From the NCBI RefSeq assembly GCF_000315365.1, contig NZ_CAOS01000014.1:1-64000 (forward strand): a stretch of DNA of 64,000 bases, written 5' to 3'. A model generated the notes under the pieces. It saw nothing but the letters and a program-made list of their open reading frames with translations. It did not search any database and was not told where the DNA came from. The position numbers and the translations under genes were made by a program. Numbering within the stretch: the stretch's first letter is position 1; every line of letters starts with the position of its first letter. The DNA comes from Desulforamulus hydrothermalis Lam5 = DSM 18033. GTDB taxonomy: Bacteria > Bacillota > Desulfotomaculia > Desulfotomaculales > Desulfotomaculaceae. This document shows, piece after piece, positions 28,035-39,493 of this stretch.

Positions 28035-28913
28035 ATGGACCGCTTAATGGCAGTGGTGGTATTAACCGCCGTGATACACTTGATTAATACCTTGATTTAC
28101 GCTGTGCGTCCCGCCGGGGTAATAACCGGGCGGCTGGCCACCGCCTATTCACTTTTTAATGTAATATTTTTGATTGCACAAACCGCCAATATGTTGCAGG
28201 CGCCGTTACTTTCATCAATTATTGAGCACGCTATCCAGCGCGGCACGGAGGCGGCAGGCAGCGGAGCGGCGTTGCTGCAATCGGTGGCCTACCGTCAGGA
28301 ACTGGCGCATCTGAATGTGCAGGTGCGGACGGTAATTTTAGGGGCGACTTTGGGTACCCTGGTGGGAGGCTTATTTATCCCCACTTTTATTACCTTCTTT
28401 ACCAAGGGTATATATTTGTTTGATCAGGTGCGGTCGGTACCCAAAATGATCGGGTTGCTGCTGTTTTCGCCGGTCAAAGCGGCCAGCCAGGTCAGGCAGG
28501 CTGTGCGCATACCCAACCGGCAGTTTTTTCTGCAGGCCCTTCGACAAAAAATTAACATTCCCAAAAAATTTCTGGTGCTTAATGTGCTGGTTACCGGCAT
28601 ATATACCACAGCGGTGCTGTCAGCCATTTATGCCGGTGCCTTATATCCCGAATTTCGTTCTACGGCAGCTTTTTTATCCGGCATCATTAACGGTATTGCC
28701 ACCGTTTTATTTGCCACGGTGGTGGATCCTACGGCTGCCGGCATTACTGACCAGGCTCTGCGGGGAGAAAGGCCGGAGCAGGATATTAAGCAAATGTGCT
28801 TTTACCTGGCTCTTACCCGCTTGCTGGGCACGATACTGGCGCAGCTGTTTTTTGTACCAGCCGCCTTAATTATTAAATATGCAGCGCAATTGATTGCCCG
28901 GGGCGGCTTTTAA
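28035..28913 (+). CDS. amj: Amj-type lipid II flippase (DUF2837)
   Basis: A polytopic membrane protein of 292 residues. The N-terminus (VIHLINTLIYAVRPAGV, SLFNVIFLIAQTANMLQAPL) resembles Bacillus subtilis Amj/YdaH, which can move lipid II across the membrane in place of MurJ. Six to eight hydrophobic segments are spread over the length. ATG 28035 follows GGCGGAGG, 29 bp after pcrA. The assignment rests on recalled similarity of the first two helices and the overall size, so the family is fairly sure and the flippase role is by transfer. Confidence 0.72.
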   Translation: MDRLMAVVVLTAVIHLINTLIYAVRPAGVITGRLATAYSLFNVIFLIAQTANMLQAPLLSSIIEHAIQRGTEAAGSGAALLQSVAYRQELAHLNVQVRTVILGATLGTLVGGLFIPTFITFFTKGIYLFDQVRSVPKMIGLLLFSPVKAASQVRQAVRIPNRQFFLQALRQKINIPKKFLVLNVLVTGIYTTAVLSAIYAGALYPEFRSTAAFLSGIINGIATVLFATVVDPTAAGITDQALRGERPEQDIKQMCFYLALTRLLGTILAQLFFVPAALIIKYAAQLIARGGF

Positions 28914-30977
<2,064 letters not shown>

Positions 30978-30985
30978 TCATTGAC

Positions 30986-31110
30986 AACCGGGCCAGGAGG
31001 GCCCGTTTGAGGCGGCCCCAATGGCGATCGTAGCGAATCATAGCGCTGTCGGTGCGTAGACCGGAGCCAAAGGGGATCATAAACCACCGGCAATGTTTGT
31101 CGACACTCTG
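30986..31110 (+). repeat. Terminator-associated palindromic element, copy B (5'-truncated)
   Basis: Starting 9 bp after the ligA stop, the sequence matches the right half of element A almost base for base: CGGGCC-AGGAG-GGCCCG hairpin, CCCCAATGGCGA, GAATCATAGCGCTGTCGGTG, GTAGACCGGAGCC, AAGGGGATCATAAACCACC. It ends in TTTGTCGACACTCTG, the best copy of the 3' inverted-repeat tip. The left half is missing, so the big stem cannot form here. A terminator hairpin abuts the tip directly. Confidence 0.85.
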
Positions 31111-31111
31111 G

Positions 31112-31140
31112 AGGCACCGCTAAGGTGCCTTTGTCCTTTT
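31112..31140 (+). terminator. Intrinsic terminator of ligA, abutting element B
   Basis: AGGCACC-GCTAA-GGTGCCT (31112-31130) is followed by TTGTCCTTTTT. It begins within two bases of the element's CTCTG tip, as at copies A and E. Confidence 0.75.
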
Positions 31141-31248
31141 TAATTACACTCCCTTTTACCTCAAGATTTGCCAGGCTAAAGACGATATCACTAATTAATG
31201 AAGGAATTTCCGGGCAACTAAAGAAGTAACAGTCTGAGGGGTGATGAA

Positions 31249-32418
31249 GTGAGATTTTGTTTCTTGTTAGCAGTCTTTTACTTAATGATGTCAGCCTGGC
31301 CGGCGGAAGCCGGTTATACCGTATACCCCTATGGCCGGTTTGTCTGGCAGCAACAAAAAGCTGGCAAATTGTCGGCGGATGTGACAGTGACGGCTAACGG
31401 GTTGTTGTATGTTCCGGCGGGCAATAAAATTATTTGTTATGATTTGGGCAATGGGTCGAAACTTTGGGAACGCAAGCTGGAACTGAGCGGCAAAATAACC
31501 GAGCCCCTGCTGGTGGACAACGGGACGGTTTATGCGGTGGGTACCGACGGCATGCAGCAAATGAAGCCCAACGGCAGTCTTACCTGGCTTTACCGTATTT
31601 TGTCCAAACCTAAGGGAAGCAAAAGCAGCGGCGTGGTGACCGCCGGCCCCAACGGTTTGGTTTACCTGGGCGTGGCGGATGGCCTGTATGCCCTGGAACC
31701 CAAGAAAAACTTTAAGTGGCGTTTTTCAGACGAAAAAAATGTGGTGGCTGCCCTGGGGGACAGCGAGGCGGTTTATGTTTGCAGCGGGGATAAGAACACC
31801 GGCTACAGCTTGCGGGCCCTGGATGCCAGGGGAAACCGCCTGTGGCACCGGGGTTTGGGGGAGCTGAAGAACATCCACTTGTCCTTTGGGCCGGCGGGGA
31901 ATTTGTACGTTGTAACTAACCCGGCCCGCCTGGAGAGAAACACGGCGGCCAAAATAATGTGCCTGGATCGCCGCACCGGCAAGGAACAATGGACTTATTC
32001 GGTCAGGTCAGACGATTTAACAAAACCCGCCTTCGGGGCGGATAACACCCTGTACTTTACCGGTCAACATAAAGTATTTGCGCTCGCTGCCACAGACGGT
32101 ACTCTTAAATGGGACTTGCCGCTGATCAACCTGGTATCAGGGATTGCGGTTGATAACCTGAACGGGCGGTTGTATGCCGGCAGTTCGGATGGCCGGCTGT
32201 TTTGTATCAACACTGCCGGACGTTTAATCTGGGAAAAGGAAATTGACAAGACCACCGGCCAGACTTTACATAAAGATGGCGGCATAATGATAGATACCGG
32301 CAAAGATGAAAAGGATGCCATTAAAATGGCGCCCGTTATGCTGCCGGACGGAGCTGTCTTACTGGCCACCGACAAGGGTGTGCTGATAAAATTTATTGAC
32401 GTTAACAAGGAGCGGTAA
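31249..32418 (+). CDS. Exported PQQ-like beta-propeller protein
   Basis: The 389 residues begin with a signal peptide (MRFCFLLAVFYLMMSAWPAEA, cleavage near 22). They then consist of repeated propeller blades of the PQQ/WD type. Examples are GNKIICYDLGNGSKLWE, NGLVYLGVADGLYALEP, SLRALDARGNRLWHRG, IMCLDRRTGKEQWTY, HKVFALAATDGTLKWD and GRLFCINTAGRLIWEKE. There is no sign of dehydrogenase catalytic residues, so a scaffold or binding role outside the membrane is likely. GTG 31249 is used. It is 3 bp from the SLH-domain gene, so the two are probably co-expressed surface proteins. Confidence 0.78.
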   Translation: MRFCFLLAVFYLMMSAWPAEAGYTVYPYGRFVWQQQKAGKLSADVTVTANGLLYVPAGNKIICYDLGNGSKLWERKLELSGKITEPLLVDNGTVYAVGTDGMQQMKPNGSLTWLYRILSKPKGSKSSGVVTAGPNGLVYLGVADGLYALEPKKNFKWRFSDEKNVVAALGDSEAVYVCSGDKNTGYSLRALDARGNRLWHRGLGELKNIHLSFGPAGNLYVVTNPARLERNTAAKIMCLDRRTGKEQWTYSVRSDDLTKPAFGADNTLYFTGQHKVFALAATDGTLKWDLPLINLVSGIAVDNLNGRLYAGSSDGRLFCINTAGRLIWEKEIDKTTGQTLHKDGGIMIDTGKDEKDAIKMAPVMLPDGAVLLATDKGVLIKFIDVNKER

Positions 32419-32421
32419 TTT

Positions 32422-33786
32422 ATGGGTATTTTCCAACTGCTGCGGTATGCCGCCGGTCTGCTGATAATGCTGTTGCTGCCAGCAGCCGGTTGGGCGGCCA
32501 GCAACCAGGTAAGCACAGCCGATTTTACAGATATTAAAGGACACTGGGCCAGGCAGTCCATTGAAAAAGTCACAGCCCTTGGTTATGACCAGGGGTTTCC
32601 TGACCATACGTTTCGTCCCCAACAACCGCTCACTTTGCTGGAAGCCGTTCAGAAAGTTTTGCAGGCGGCCGGTTTTGGGGAACAAATAGCCAAATTAAAA
32701 CAAACTAAACAGGCAAGCGCCCTTTATGCGGTGCCCCAGGGACAAAACTACATAAATTTTGCGGTGCAACAGAATTTTCTGCCGGCTGACCTGCTGCAGC
32801 AGTTTCGCCACGATCGCCCCGTCAACCGGGGACAGCTGGCCGTTCTCCTGGCCAGTGCGCTATATTTGCCGCCCGTAGACGGCGGCGGGGTTGCCTTCAC
32901 CGACAGCCAGGCCATACCGCCGGCTTATCTGCCGGCGGTCCGGGCGGTGGTCAGCCAGGGCATTATGTCCGGTTTCCCGGATGGTACCTTTCGCCCCCAA
33001 CATCAGGTTTCCCGGGGAGAAATGGCTGCCTTGCTGGCCAAGCTTTACGACCAGGGGTGGCTGAAAACAGATGCCAAAAGAAAGGTTGAAGGCTGGGTAG
33101 CGGCGGTTGCCCCGGGGAAAAACGGCCTGGAAATACAAATTAATTCTCTCAAGGGGACGCAAAAAATAACGGCCGCAGCCGGCTGTCCGGCCTACTGGCA
33201 GGGGCATCCCGTACCCTTGCAACAGGTTGTCAATTACCGGGTAGCGGGTATTTTGGACAGCCAGAAAAAACTGGCCTATCTGGAGTTGCTGGAAAGAAGA
33301 AGCTTTTCACCGGTGCAGCGGGACACTTATGCCAGTTATTTACGTCATGCCGAAGGAGAACCGGTGGTAATAACAGTAAAGGATATGTTAAATGAAGAGG
33401 TGGACTATGCTGTGGCCTGGGATGCCGAGATTAGGGATGACAAAGCCAAAGGCAAAACCGGTAAAGACCTTCTGAAGAAGTTAAAGGCAGGCCAATTTAT
33501 TAAATTAGGATTGACCGCTGACAATAAAGTGCAATCTATAACCCTGCCGGAGGTTAAAAATATCACCGGCGAGGTGGATCGGATCAACCGGGCGTTATAT
33601 TTAAAGAAAAACAACCGCAGCAGTAAAAAATATGTGCCTGATCATTTTTGGGGTTGGGATTTTGGGCGGCTGGTTGATAAACAGGGCAACGAAATCGACT
33701 CCCTCCAATCAGGCGACAAAGTGAAGATATTTTATATTGGCGAGCCGTTTTATGAAAGGGTGTTGGAAATACAAAAACTAAATTAG
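32422..33786 (+). CDS. S-layer-homology (SLH) domain surface protein
   Basis: A 454-residue exported protein. The signal peptide covers about residues 1-25 (LLIMLLLPAAGWAA). SLH modules follow: FTDIKGHWARQSIEKVTALG with GFPDHTFRPQQPLTLLEAVQ, a degenerate middle one, and YLPAVRAVVSQGIMSGFPDG with TFRPQHQVSRGEMAALLAKL. SLH modules anchor proteins to pyruvylated cell-wall polymers. The remaining ~230 residues contain two beta-rich segments (GWVAAVAPGKNGLEIQI and ITGEVDRINRALYLKK) of unknown function. ATG 32422 follows AAGGAGCGG, next to the propeller gene. Confidence 0.85.
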   Translation: MGIFQLLRYAAGLLIMLLLPAAGWAASNQVSTADFTDIKGHWARQSIEKVTALGYDQGFPDHTFRPQQPLTLLEAVQKVLQAAGFGEQIAKLKQTKQASALYAVPQGQNYINFAVQQNFLPADLLQQFRHDRPVNRGQLAVLLASALYLPPVDGGGVAFTDSQAIPPAYLPAVRAVVSQGIMSGFPDGTFRPQHQVSRGEMAALLAKLYDQGWLKTDAKRKVEGWVAAVAPGKNGLEIQINSLKGTQKITAAAGCPAYWQGHPVPLQQVVNYRVAGILDSQKKLAYLELLERRSFSPVQRDTYASYLRHAEGEPVVITVKDMLNEEVDYAVAWDAEIRDDKAKGKTGKDLLKKLKAGQFIKLGLTADNKVQSITLPEVKNITGEVDRINRALYLKKNNRSSKKYVPDHFWGWDFGRLVDKQGNEIDSLQSGDKVKIFYIGEPFYERVLEIQKLN

Positions 33787-33811
33787 ACCGTAGTGTGGAG
33801 AAAGATTGAAA

Positions 33812-34022
33812 AAAAATAAAGCCACGGTGGTTTATAATCCCCTGCCGGCCGCTTGTCGCCATACCGTTAACAGCACTGGAAGCGAAATGAACCATTGGGC
33901 CGGCGTCCGCATCCTGCGGGCGCCGGCTGAACCGGACTAAGGCCGGCGTACCCAATGGCCGCAGCAGCCGGCAGCGTGCCGGCGGTGCGCAAAACGGAGC
34001 TAAAGGGATCATAAACCACCGT
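33812..34022 (+). repeat. Terminator-associated palindromic element, copy C (long form, diverged)
   Basis: The core stem is GGTGGTTTATAATCCCC with GGGATCATAAACCACC. Inside are ACCGTTAACAGCACTGGA, GCGAAATGAACCATTGGG and CCCAATGG, in the same order as copy A. The inner hairpin is a compensated variant (GCCGGCGTCCGC-ATCCT-GCGGGCGCCGGC pattern). The CAGAGTG tips and flanking hairpin repeats are absent. It lies between the SLH gene and the convergent ridA. Confidence 0.75.
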
Positions 34023-34044
34023 TAAATATTATAACCAGAACTTA

Positions 34045-34467
34045 TTAGCCGCAGCAGCCGCCTGAACCGTGCCCGTGGCCATGACCGGGTGCGGCGATAA
34101 CCTCAATCTCCACCCCCACATCCCGGGGCAGCCGGGCCACCTGCACCAGAGAACGGGCCGGAGCGGGGGAAGGAAAATACTCGGCGTAAACTTCGTTAAT
34201 TTTTTCAAAGTCATTCATGTCTTTCACAAAAACAGTGGTTTTAACAACTTGATCCATACCGGCACCGGCTGCGGCCAAAATGGCCTTGATATTTTCCAGG
34301 CTGCGCCTGGTTTGGGCCTGTATGTCGCCGGTGACGATGGTGCCGTTGACAGGATCGATAGGAATTTGGCCGGAGGTAAAGATGAAAGGTCCTGCCGCAA
34401 TAGCCTGCGAATAAGGACCAATAGCAGCCGGTGCTTGTTCAGTGGAGATGACTTTTTTGTGGTGCAT
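34045..34467 (-). CDS. ridA: RidA family enamine/imine deaminase with a His/Cys-rich tail
   Basis: It hydrolyses reactive 2-aminoacrylate-type imines. The 140 residues contain the family blocks [42 protein letters not shown] and [20 protein letters not shown], with the substrate-binding Arg. A normal RidA ends near residue 127. Here it is followed by [13 protein letters not shown], an added metal-binding-like tail. ATG is at 34467 with AGGAGG upstream on the minus strand. It is divergent from gatC. Confidence 0.9.
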   Translation of the reverse strand: MHHKKVISTEQAPAAIGPYSQAIAAGPFIFTSGQIPIDPVNGTIVTGDIQAQTRRSLENIKAILAAAGAGMDQVVKTTVFVKDMNDFEKINEVYAEYFPSPAPARSLVQVARLPRDVGVEIEVIAAPGHGHGHGSGGCCG

Positions 34468-34570
34468 GGATGGGCCTCCTTTTCTTAAATACAGTTTTTA
34501 TCGCATTTTAGCATGCCCCAAAACTGTGCATACCATGAGTTTGCCTTTACAATCTGCTCAATACCTTAAG

Positions 34571-34619
34571 TTGCGCTGTTTTAGCAAACTTTGGTATAAT
34601 GATGTCAGTTTTTAGCAAA
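34571..34619 (+). promoter_or_regulatory. gatC promoter with a 10-bp direct repeat across the -10 region
   Basis: TTGCGC (34571-34576), 18 bp, TATAAT (34595-34600) with an upstream TG form a good promoter. TTTTAGCAAA occurs at 34579-34588 and again at 34610-34619, 31 bp apart, bracketing the -10 element and start point. The repeat may be a regulator site or chance. Confidence 0.6.
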
Positions 34620-34634
34620 GGAAGGTGTACCTGA

Positions 34635-34916
34635 TTGATTAGCAAACAAGATGTGGAACATGTGGCCCTGCTGGCCCGGTTAGAACTGAATGAAGAAGAA
34701 AAAGAATTGTACACCCGACAGTTAAATAAAATTCTTGAGGCAGCCAAAGCACTGCAGGAGCTGGCTACAGACAACGTGCCTCCTACCGCTCATGTGCTGC
34801 CTTTGCAAAATGTGTTTCGGGAAGACCGGGTGGGCCCGCATATTGATCCGGAAAAGGCCCTGGCTAACGCTCCGGAGCGGGAAGACTGCTTCTTTAAAGT
34901 GCCCAAGATAGTATAG
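34635..34916 (+). CDS. gatC: Asp-tRNA(Asn)/Glu-tRNA(Gln) amidotransferase subunit C
   Basis: The small subunit of GatCAB, which amidates Glu-tRNA(Gln) and Asp-tRNA(Asn). The 93 residues show VEHVALLARLELNEEEKELY, LNKILEAAKALQEL and the LREDRV-like VFREDRVGP block. The start is TTG 34635 behind AAGGAAGGTG. gatA follows after 94 bp. Confidence 0.92.
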   Translation: MISKQDVEHVALLARLELNEEEKELYTRQLNKILEAAKALQELATDNVPPTAHVLPLQNVFREDRVGPHIDPEKALANAPEREDCFFKVPKIV

Positions 34917-35010
34917 GTTTTCTTGCTGCTGAGCGGGGGCCTGTTCAGCGGCTGCTGCCGGTACGAGGTTGGACCGGTGAATTTCGCAGAAGTCTTGAGG
35001 AGGGAAAGTT

Positions 35011-36483
35011 TTGGATTTATTGCAGCAAACAGCCCACCGGCTTCATGAAATGCTGGTTAAAAAAGAAGTGTCTGCTGTGGAAATAACAGCAGCGGCTTTT
35101 CAGCGCATTGAAGAGGTGGAAAACAAAGTTAAATCCTTTCTGACCATTACCCGGGAACAAGCAGAAGCACAAGCCCGGCAGGTGGATAAAAAAATTGCCA
35201 CAGGGCAGCCGGTGGGTCCCTTGGCCGGCATTCCGACGGCTGTTAAGGACAATATGTGTACAGAGGGTATTCGCACCACCTGTGCTTCCAAGATGCTTTA
35301 TAACTTTATACCGCCCTATACAGCTACGGCTGTGGCCAGGTTGGCGGCGGCGGATATGGTGCTGGTGGGCAAGACCAACATGGATGAATTTGCCATGGGT
35401 TCCTCCACCGAAAATTCCGGCTTTCATTTAACCTACAACCCCTGGGACAGGGAACGGGTGCCGGGCGGTTCCAGCGGCGGTTCGGCGGCTGCCGTAGCAG
35501 CCGGGGAAGCGCTGGTGGCCCTTGGTTCGGATACCGGGGGATCAATCCGGCAGCCCGCTTCCTTTTGCGGCGTTATCGGCATGAAGCCTACTTACGGGGC
35601 GGTTTCCCGTTACGGCCTGGTGGCCTACGCGTCCTCCCTGGATCAAATCGGTCCTTTTACCAGAGACGTAACGGATATGGCCCACCTGCTCAACGTTATT
35701 TGCGGCCACGACCCCCTCGACAGCACTTCGGCCAACCTGCAACACCCGGATTTTACCAAGTTTTTAATCAACGACATTAAAGGCATGAAGATTGGTGTAC
35801 CCCGGGAATACATGGCGGACGGGATTCATCCCCAGGTTAAAGAGCGCCTGCGGGAGGTAATTAAAAAACTGACCGAGCTGGGGGCCTATGTGGAAGAAAC
35901 CAGCCTGCCCCATACCGATTATGCCATGCCGGCCTACTACTTGATTGCCACTGCCGAAGCCAGTTCCAACCTGGCCAGGTACGACGGGGTTCGCTACGGG
36001 TTGCGGGTGCCGGATGCCCGGGATGTGGTGGACATGTTCATGCGCAGCCGCAGCCAGGGGTTTGGTGAGGAGGTAAAACGCCGCATAATGCTGGGCACCT
36101 ATTCCCTGTCGGCCGGCTATTATGATGCCTATTACTTGAAGGCCCTGAAGGTGCGCACCCTGATCAAGCAAGACTTTGACCGGGCTTTTGCCAAGTACGA
36201 TGTTTTATTAAGCCCCACTTCGCCGTCCCCGGCCTTTAAAATTGGGGAAATGGTGCATGATCCGATTCAAATGTACTTGCAGGATGTCTGCACCATTCCG
36301 GTCAACCTGGCCGGCATACCGGCCATCTCCGTTCCCTGCGGGCTGGTTAACCGTTTGCCGGTGGGTGTGCAGCTGATGGGTAAAGCCTTTGACGAAGGCA
36401 CACTGCTGCGGGTGGCCTATACCCTGGAACAAAACACTGATTTTACCAGGCTGCAGCCGAACATGGAGGGGAGTAAGTCATGA
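35011..36483 (+). CDS. gatA: Asp-tRNA(Asn)/Glu-tRNA(Gln) amidotransferase subunit A
   Basis: The amidase subunit that releases ammonia from glutamine. The 490 residues carry the Ser-cisSer-Lys triad: Lys in IPTAVKDNM (~76), Ser in [15 protein letters not shown], and Ser in [16 protein letters not shown] (~173-178). It starts at TTG 35011 behind GAGGAGGG. It overlaps gatB by 4 bp. Confidence 0.96.
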   Translation: MDLLQQTAHRLHEMLVKKEVSAVEITAAAFQRIEEVENKVKSFLTITREQAEAQARQVDKKIATGQPVGPLAGIPTAVKDNMCTEGIRTTCASKMLYNFIPPYTATAVARLAAADMVLVGKTNMDEFAMGSSTENSGFHLTYNPWDRERVPGGSSGGSAAAVAAGEALVALGSDTGGSIRQPASFCGVIGMKPTYGAVSRYGLVAYASSLDQIGPFTRDVTDMAHLLNVICGHDPLDSTSANLQHPDFTKFLINDIKGMKIGVPREYMADGIHPQVKERLREVIKKLTELGAYVEETSLPHTDYAMPAYYLIATAEASSNLARYDGVRYGLRVPDARDVVDMFMRSRSQGFGEEVKRRIMLGTYSLSAGYYDAYYLKALKVRTLIKQDFDRAFAKYDVLLSPTSPSPAFKIGEMVHDPIQMYLQDVCTIPVNLAGIPAISVPCGLVNRLPVGVQLMGKAFDEGTLLRVAYTLEQNTDFTRLQPNMEGSKS

Positions 36484-37925
36484 CACAAGCCTATGAAGCG
36501 GTTATAGGAATCGAGGTTCACGTTGAATTAAAGACCAACACCAAGATTTTTTGCCATTCCACCACAGAGTTCGGCGGCGACCCCAATCATCATACCTGCC
36601 CGGTTTGTCTTGGCTTACCCGGCACCCTGCCGGTGTTAAACAAAAAGGTGGTGGAATATGCAGTCAGGGCCGGCCTGGCACTGAACTGCCAAATTGCCAA
36701 TTTTTCCAAGTTTGACCGTAAGAATTACTATTATCCGGATCTGCCTAAAAACTACCAGATATCCCAGTACGACCTGCCTATTGCCCAGCACGGTTATTTA
36801 GACATTGAAGTGGACGGTCAAACCAAGCGCATCGGCATTACCCGCCTGCATATGGAGGAGGATGCCGGCAAGCTGGTGCACCAGGGCAGTATTGTCAGCA
36901 CGCCCTATTCGCTGGTGGATTATAACCGCACCGGCGTACCTTTGATCGAAATTGTTTCCGAACCGGATATGCGTTCGCCGGAGGAAGCCAGGGCCTATGT
37001 AGAAAAACTAAGGGCCGTTATCCAGTATACCGGTGTTTCTGACTGCCGCATGGAAGAGGGCAGCCTGCGTTGCGACGTTAACGTGTCGGTGCGGCCGCCG
37101 GGCCGGCAGGAGTTTGGCACCAAGACAGAAATTAAAAACCTGAACTCCTTCCGGGCCCTGCAAAAGGCAGTGGCTTTTGAGATTGAAAGACAAATCGGGG
37201 TGCTGGAGTCCGGCGGCAGGATTATTCAGGAAACCCGCACCTGGGATGAAGCCAGGGGGATTACGGTTTCCCTGCGCAGCAAAGAAGAGGCACACGACTA
37301 CCGCTATTTTCCCGACCCGGATTTAGTGCCCCTGGTCCTGGACAGCCAATGGATAGAATTTATCAGGGAATCACTGCCGGAACTGCCTGACCAGCGGCGG
37401 GCCAGGTATATCCGGGAATATGGTTTGCCGGCTTATGACGCTTCAATTTTAACCCTTACCAAAGAGATGTCGGATTATTTTGAAGAAGTGCTGCAGCATT
37501 ATAATATGCCTAAGGCGGTAAGCAACTGGATGATGGGCGAAATGGCCCGGTTGTTAAATGCTAACGGGCTGGAGATCACCCAGTGCAAAATAACACCCGG
37601 CCGGCTGGCCGCCCTGCTTAAACTGATTGATCAGGGCACCATCAGCGGCAAGATAGCCAAAACAGTGTTTGAAGAAATGTTTGCCAACGGCAAAGATCCT
37701 GAAACGATTGTGCAGGAGAAGGGACTGGTGCAGATTTCCGATGCAGGGGCGCTGGCCGCGGTGGTGGAGGAAGTTATGGCAGCCAACCCGAAGTCGGTAC
37801 AGGATTACCTGGGTGGCAAAACCCAGGCCATCGGTTTTTTAGTGGGCCAGGTAATGAAAGCTACCCGGGGTAAAGCGAACCCCGATCTGGTAAATAAACT
37901 GCTGAGGGAAAGATTGCAAAAGTAA
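36480..37925 (+). CDS. gatB: Asp-tRNA(Asn)/Glu-tRNA(Gln) amidotransferase subunit B
   Basis: The tRNA-binding kinase/amidotransferase subunit. The 481 residues include [20 protein letters not shown], a [15 protein letters not shown] block with zinc-type cysteines, [18 protein letters not shown], and [10 protein letters not shown]. The C-terminal YqeY-like tRNA-binding domain ends [19 protein letters not shown] 36480 overlaps the gatA stop. Repeat D follows. Confidence 0.96.
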   Translation: MTQAYEAVIGIEVHVELKTNTKIFCHSTTEFGGDPNHHTCPVCLGLPGTLPVLNKKVVEYAVRAGLALNCQIANFSKFDRKNYYYPDLPKNYQISQYDLPIAQHGYLDIEVDGQTKRIGITRLHMEEDAGKLVHQGSIVSTPYSLVDYNRTGVPLIEIVSEPDMRSPEEARAYVEKLRAVIQYTGVSDCRMEEGSLRCDVNVSVRPPGRQEFGTKTEIKNLNSFRALQKAVAFEIERQIGVLESGGRIIQETRTWDEARGITVSLRSKEEAHDYRYFPDPDLVPLVLDSQWIEFIRESLPELPDQRRARYIREYGLPAYDASILTLTKEMSDYFEEVLQHYNMPKAVSNWMMGEMARLLNANGLEITQCKITPGRLAALLKLIDQGTISGKIAKTVFEEMFANGKDPETIVQEKGLVQISDAGALAAVVEEVMAANPKSVQDYLGGKTQAIGFLVGQVMKATRGKANPDLVNKLLRERLQK

Positions 37926-37944
37926 CTGACGCAAAAAACGTGAC

Positions 37945-37967
37945 GGCCCGGGCATAAGCCCGGGCCT
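37945..37967 (+). terminator. Hairpin after gatB at the left side of element D
   Basis: A perfect 9-bp stem GGCCCGGGC/GCCCGGGCC with loop ATAA lies 19 bp after the gatB stop. It has no T run, because element D begins (CAGAGT) one base after it. A related CCCGGG-AAC-CCCGGG hairpin with a T-rich tail lies at the other side. The pair look like diverged copies of one terminator. Confidence 0.65.
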
Positions 37968-38087
37968 CAGAGTATCGACAAAGGCTGCAAAACTATGTCA
38001 AGGCGGTTTAATGATCCCCTGCCGGCGGCTGGGTAGACCGGAGCCAAAGGGGATCATAAACCACCGGCAATGTTTGTCTACCGTTTG
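37968..38087 (+). repeat. Terminator-associated palindromic element, copy D (short form)
   Basis: A 120-bp copy with 5' tip CAGAGTATCGACAAAGG, then GCTGCAAAAC, the 5' arm GGCGGTTTAATGATCCCC, a small CCGG hairpin region with GGGTAGACCGGAGCC, and the 3' arm GGGGATCATAAACCACC. It ends CAATGTTTGTCTACCG. It lacks the branched middle of copies A and C. The right tip is mutated compared with B and E. Confidence 0.85.
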
Positions 38088-38088
38088 C

Positions 38089-38115
38089 CCCGGGAACCCC
38101 GGGCCTTTATTTTTG
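38089..38115 (+). terminator. Terminator on the right side of element D
   Basis: CCCGGG-AAC-CCCGGG (38089-38103) is followed by CCTTTATTTTTG. It probably ends the gatCAB transcript. Confidence 0.65.
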
Positions 38116-38358
38116 ACGACTAATGTACACTTTTTTGCACATATCTTAAAAGTGTCCAAATATACATGTACAATAATTTAACCAAAATGAACATGTTAAA
38201 AAACAAAGTAATGGTGAGATAAATTAAAGAAACGCAATATAATTTAAGAATACTGCACTAACTAATGTATACAGTATAAATACTCTCAGTGCATATGCTG
38301 GACAGGACTATTATGGTAACATAACAAATAAAGTAATTGTTTTGCTGGAGGTGGCATA
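38116..38358 (+). promoter_or_regulatory. AT-rich leader and candidate promoter region of the NifV-like gene
   Basis: About 240 bp without coding. TATAAT at 38238-38243 is a possible -10 but lacks a good -35. TGTACA occurs twice (near 38126 and 38166). ACTAATGTATACAGT (38261-38275) is close to a palindrome, and GCATATGC lies near 38292. These could be regulator sites for the downstream four-gene cluster. No riboswitch or T-box signature was found. Confidence 0.35.
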
Positions 38359-39492
38359 ATGGAAAAAAGAAAAATTTGGATTGTTGATACAACCCTGCGG
38401 GACGGTGAGCAAACCGCCGGTGTTGTTTTTGCCAACAGGGAAAAGGTTCGTATCGCCAGATATTTGGATGAGCTGGGTGTTGATCAAATCGAAGCGGGGA
38501 TCCCGGTGATGGGCGGCGATGAGCAGGAAGCCATCAAGCAAATCTGCAAGCTGGGGCTCAGGGCCAGCATCATGGGCTGGAACCGCCCGGTGATTAAAGA
38601 TATTGAAGCATCCCTGGCCTGCGGCGTAGACGCTGTAGCCATTTCTATTTCAACCTCAGACATTCATATTAAACATAAGTTAAAGACCAGCCGTGAGTGG
38701 GTTTTGGAGCACATGGTGCGGGCGACGGAATTTGCTAAAAAAGAAGGCATGTATGTGTCAGTAAACGCCGAAGATGCTTCCCGCAGCGATATGAATTTTC
38801 TCATTGAATTTGCCCGGGCTGCCAAACAGGCGGGAGCCGATCGTCTCCGCTACTGCGATACGGTAGGTATTTTAGAACCATTTACCACCTACGAAAACAT
38901 TAAAAAGCTAAAAGAAGCGGTTGACATCGAGATAGAAATGCATACCCACAATGACTTTGGCATGGCTACGGCCAATTCTTTTGCCGGCGTCAAGGCCGGG
39001 GCCAACTGGGTAGGCGTAACCATTACCGGACTGGGCGAGCGGGCCGGCAATTCGCCGCTGGAAGAAGTGGTCATGGCCCTTAAACACCTGTATGATATAG
39101 ATTTAAACTTTAAAACTGAATTATTCCGGGAAGTGGCTGAGTATGTGGCCAGGGCGGCCGGCCGGGAGCTGCACTGCAGTAAAGCCATTGTCGGTTCCAA
39201 TATGTTTGCTCACGAGTCAGGTATTCATGCGGACGGTGCCCTGAAAAACCCGAAAACCTACGAAGCCTTCCAACCCGAAGAGGTGGGTTTGGAGCGCCAG
39301 ATCGTCATAGGCAAACATTCGGGTACCGCTTCTTTGAGAATGAAGTTTGCGGAGTACGGTATTGACCTGTCTAAAGAAGAAGCGGAAGAATTACTGCCGA
39401 AAATTCGTTCTGCTGCGGTGGCTTTAAAACGCTCCCTGTTCGATAAAGAGCTGGTATACATCTACGAAGACTATTTCGGAAAGAGGGATTAA
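38359..39492 (+). CDS. NifV-like homocitrate synthase / Re-citrate synthase candidate (DRE-TIM family)
   Basis: A 377-residue condensing enzyme of the isopropylmalate/homocitrate synthase superfamily. It shows VDTTLRDGEQTAGVVF (catalytic RDG), HTHNDFGMATANS (metal His residues), GLGERAGNSPLEEVVMAL and HESGIHADGALKNP. The short length without a LeuA regulatory domain and the GEQTAGV pattern are NifV-like. Acceptor options are 2-oxoglutarate (homocitrate) or oxaloacetate (Re-citrate). The downstream dehydrogenase carries isocitrate-type residues, which argues for citrate. No nif genes are in the window. GGAGGTGG precedes ATG 38359. Confidence 0.7.
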   Translation: MEKRKIWIVDTTLRDGEQTAGVVFANREKVRIARYLDELGVDQIEAGIPVMGGDEQEAIKQICKLGLRASIMGWNRPVIKDIEASLACGVDAVAISISTSDIHIKHKLKTSREWVLEHMVRATEFAKKEGMYVSVNAEDASRSDMNFLIEFARAAKQAGADRLRYCDTVGILEPFTTYENIKKLKEAVDIEIEMHTHNDFGMATANSFAGVKAGANWVGVTITGLGERAGNSPLEEVVMALKHLYDIDLNFKTELFREVAEYVARAAGRELHCSKAIVGSNMFAHESGIHADGALKNPKTYEAFQPEEVGLERQIVIGKHSGTASLRMKFAEYGIDLSKEEAEELLPKIRSAAVALKRSLFDKELVYIYEDYFGKRD

Positions 39493-39493
39493 G

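Noticed and set aside
38359-39492. Calling the synthase nifV outright
   Set aside because: The similarity is NifV-like, but no nitrogenase genes are in the window and the neighbours indicate a carbon-metabolism role.
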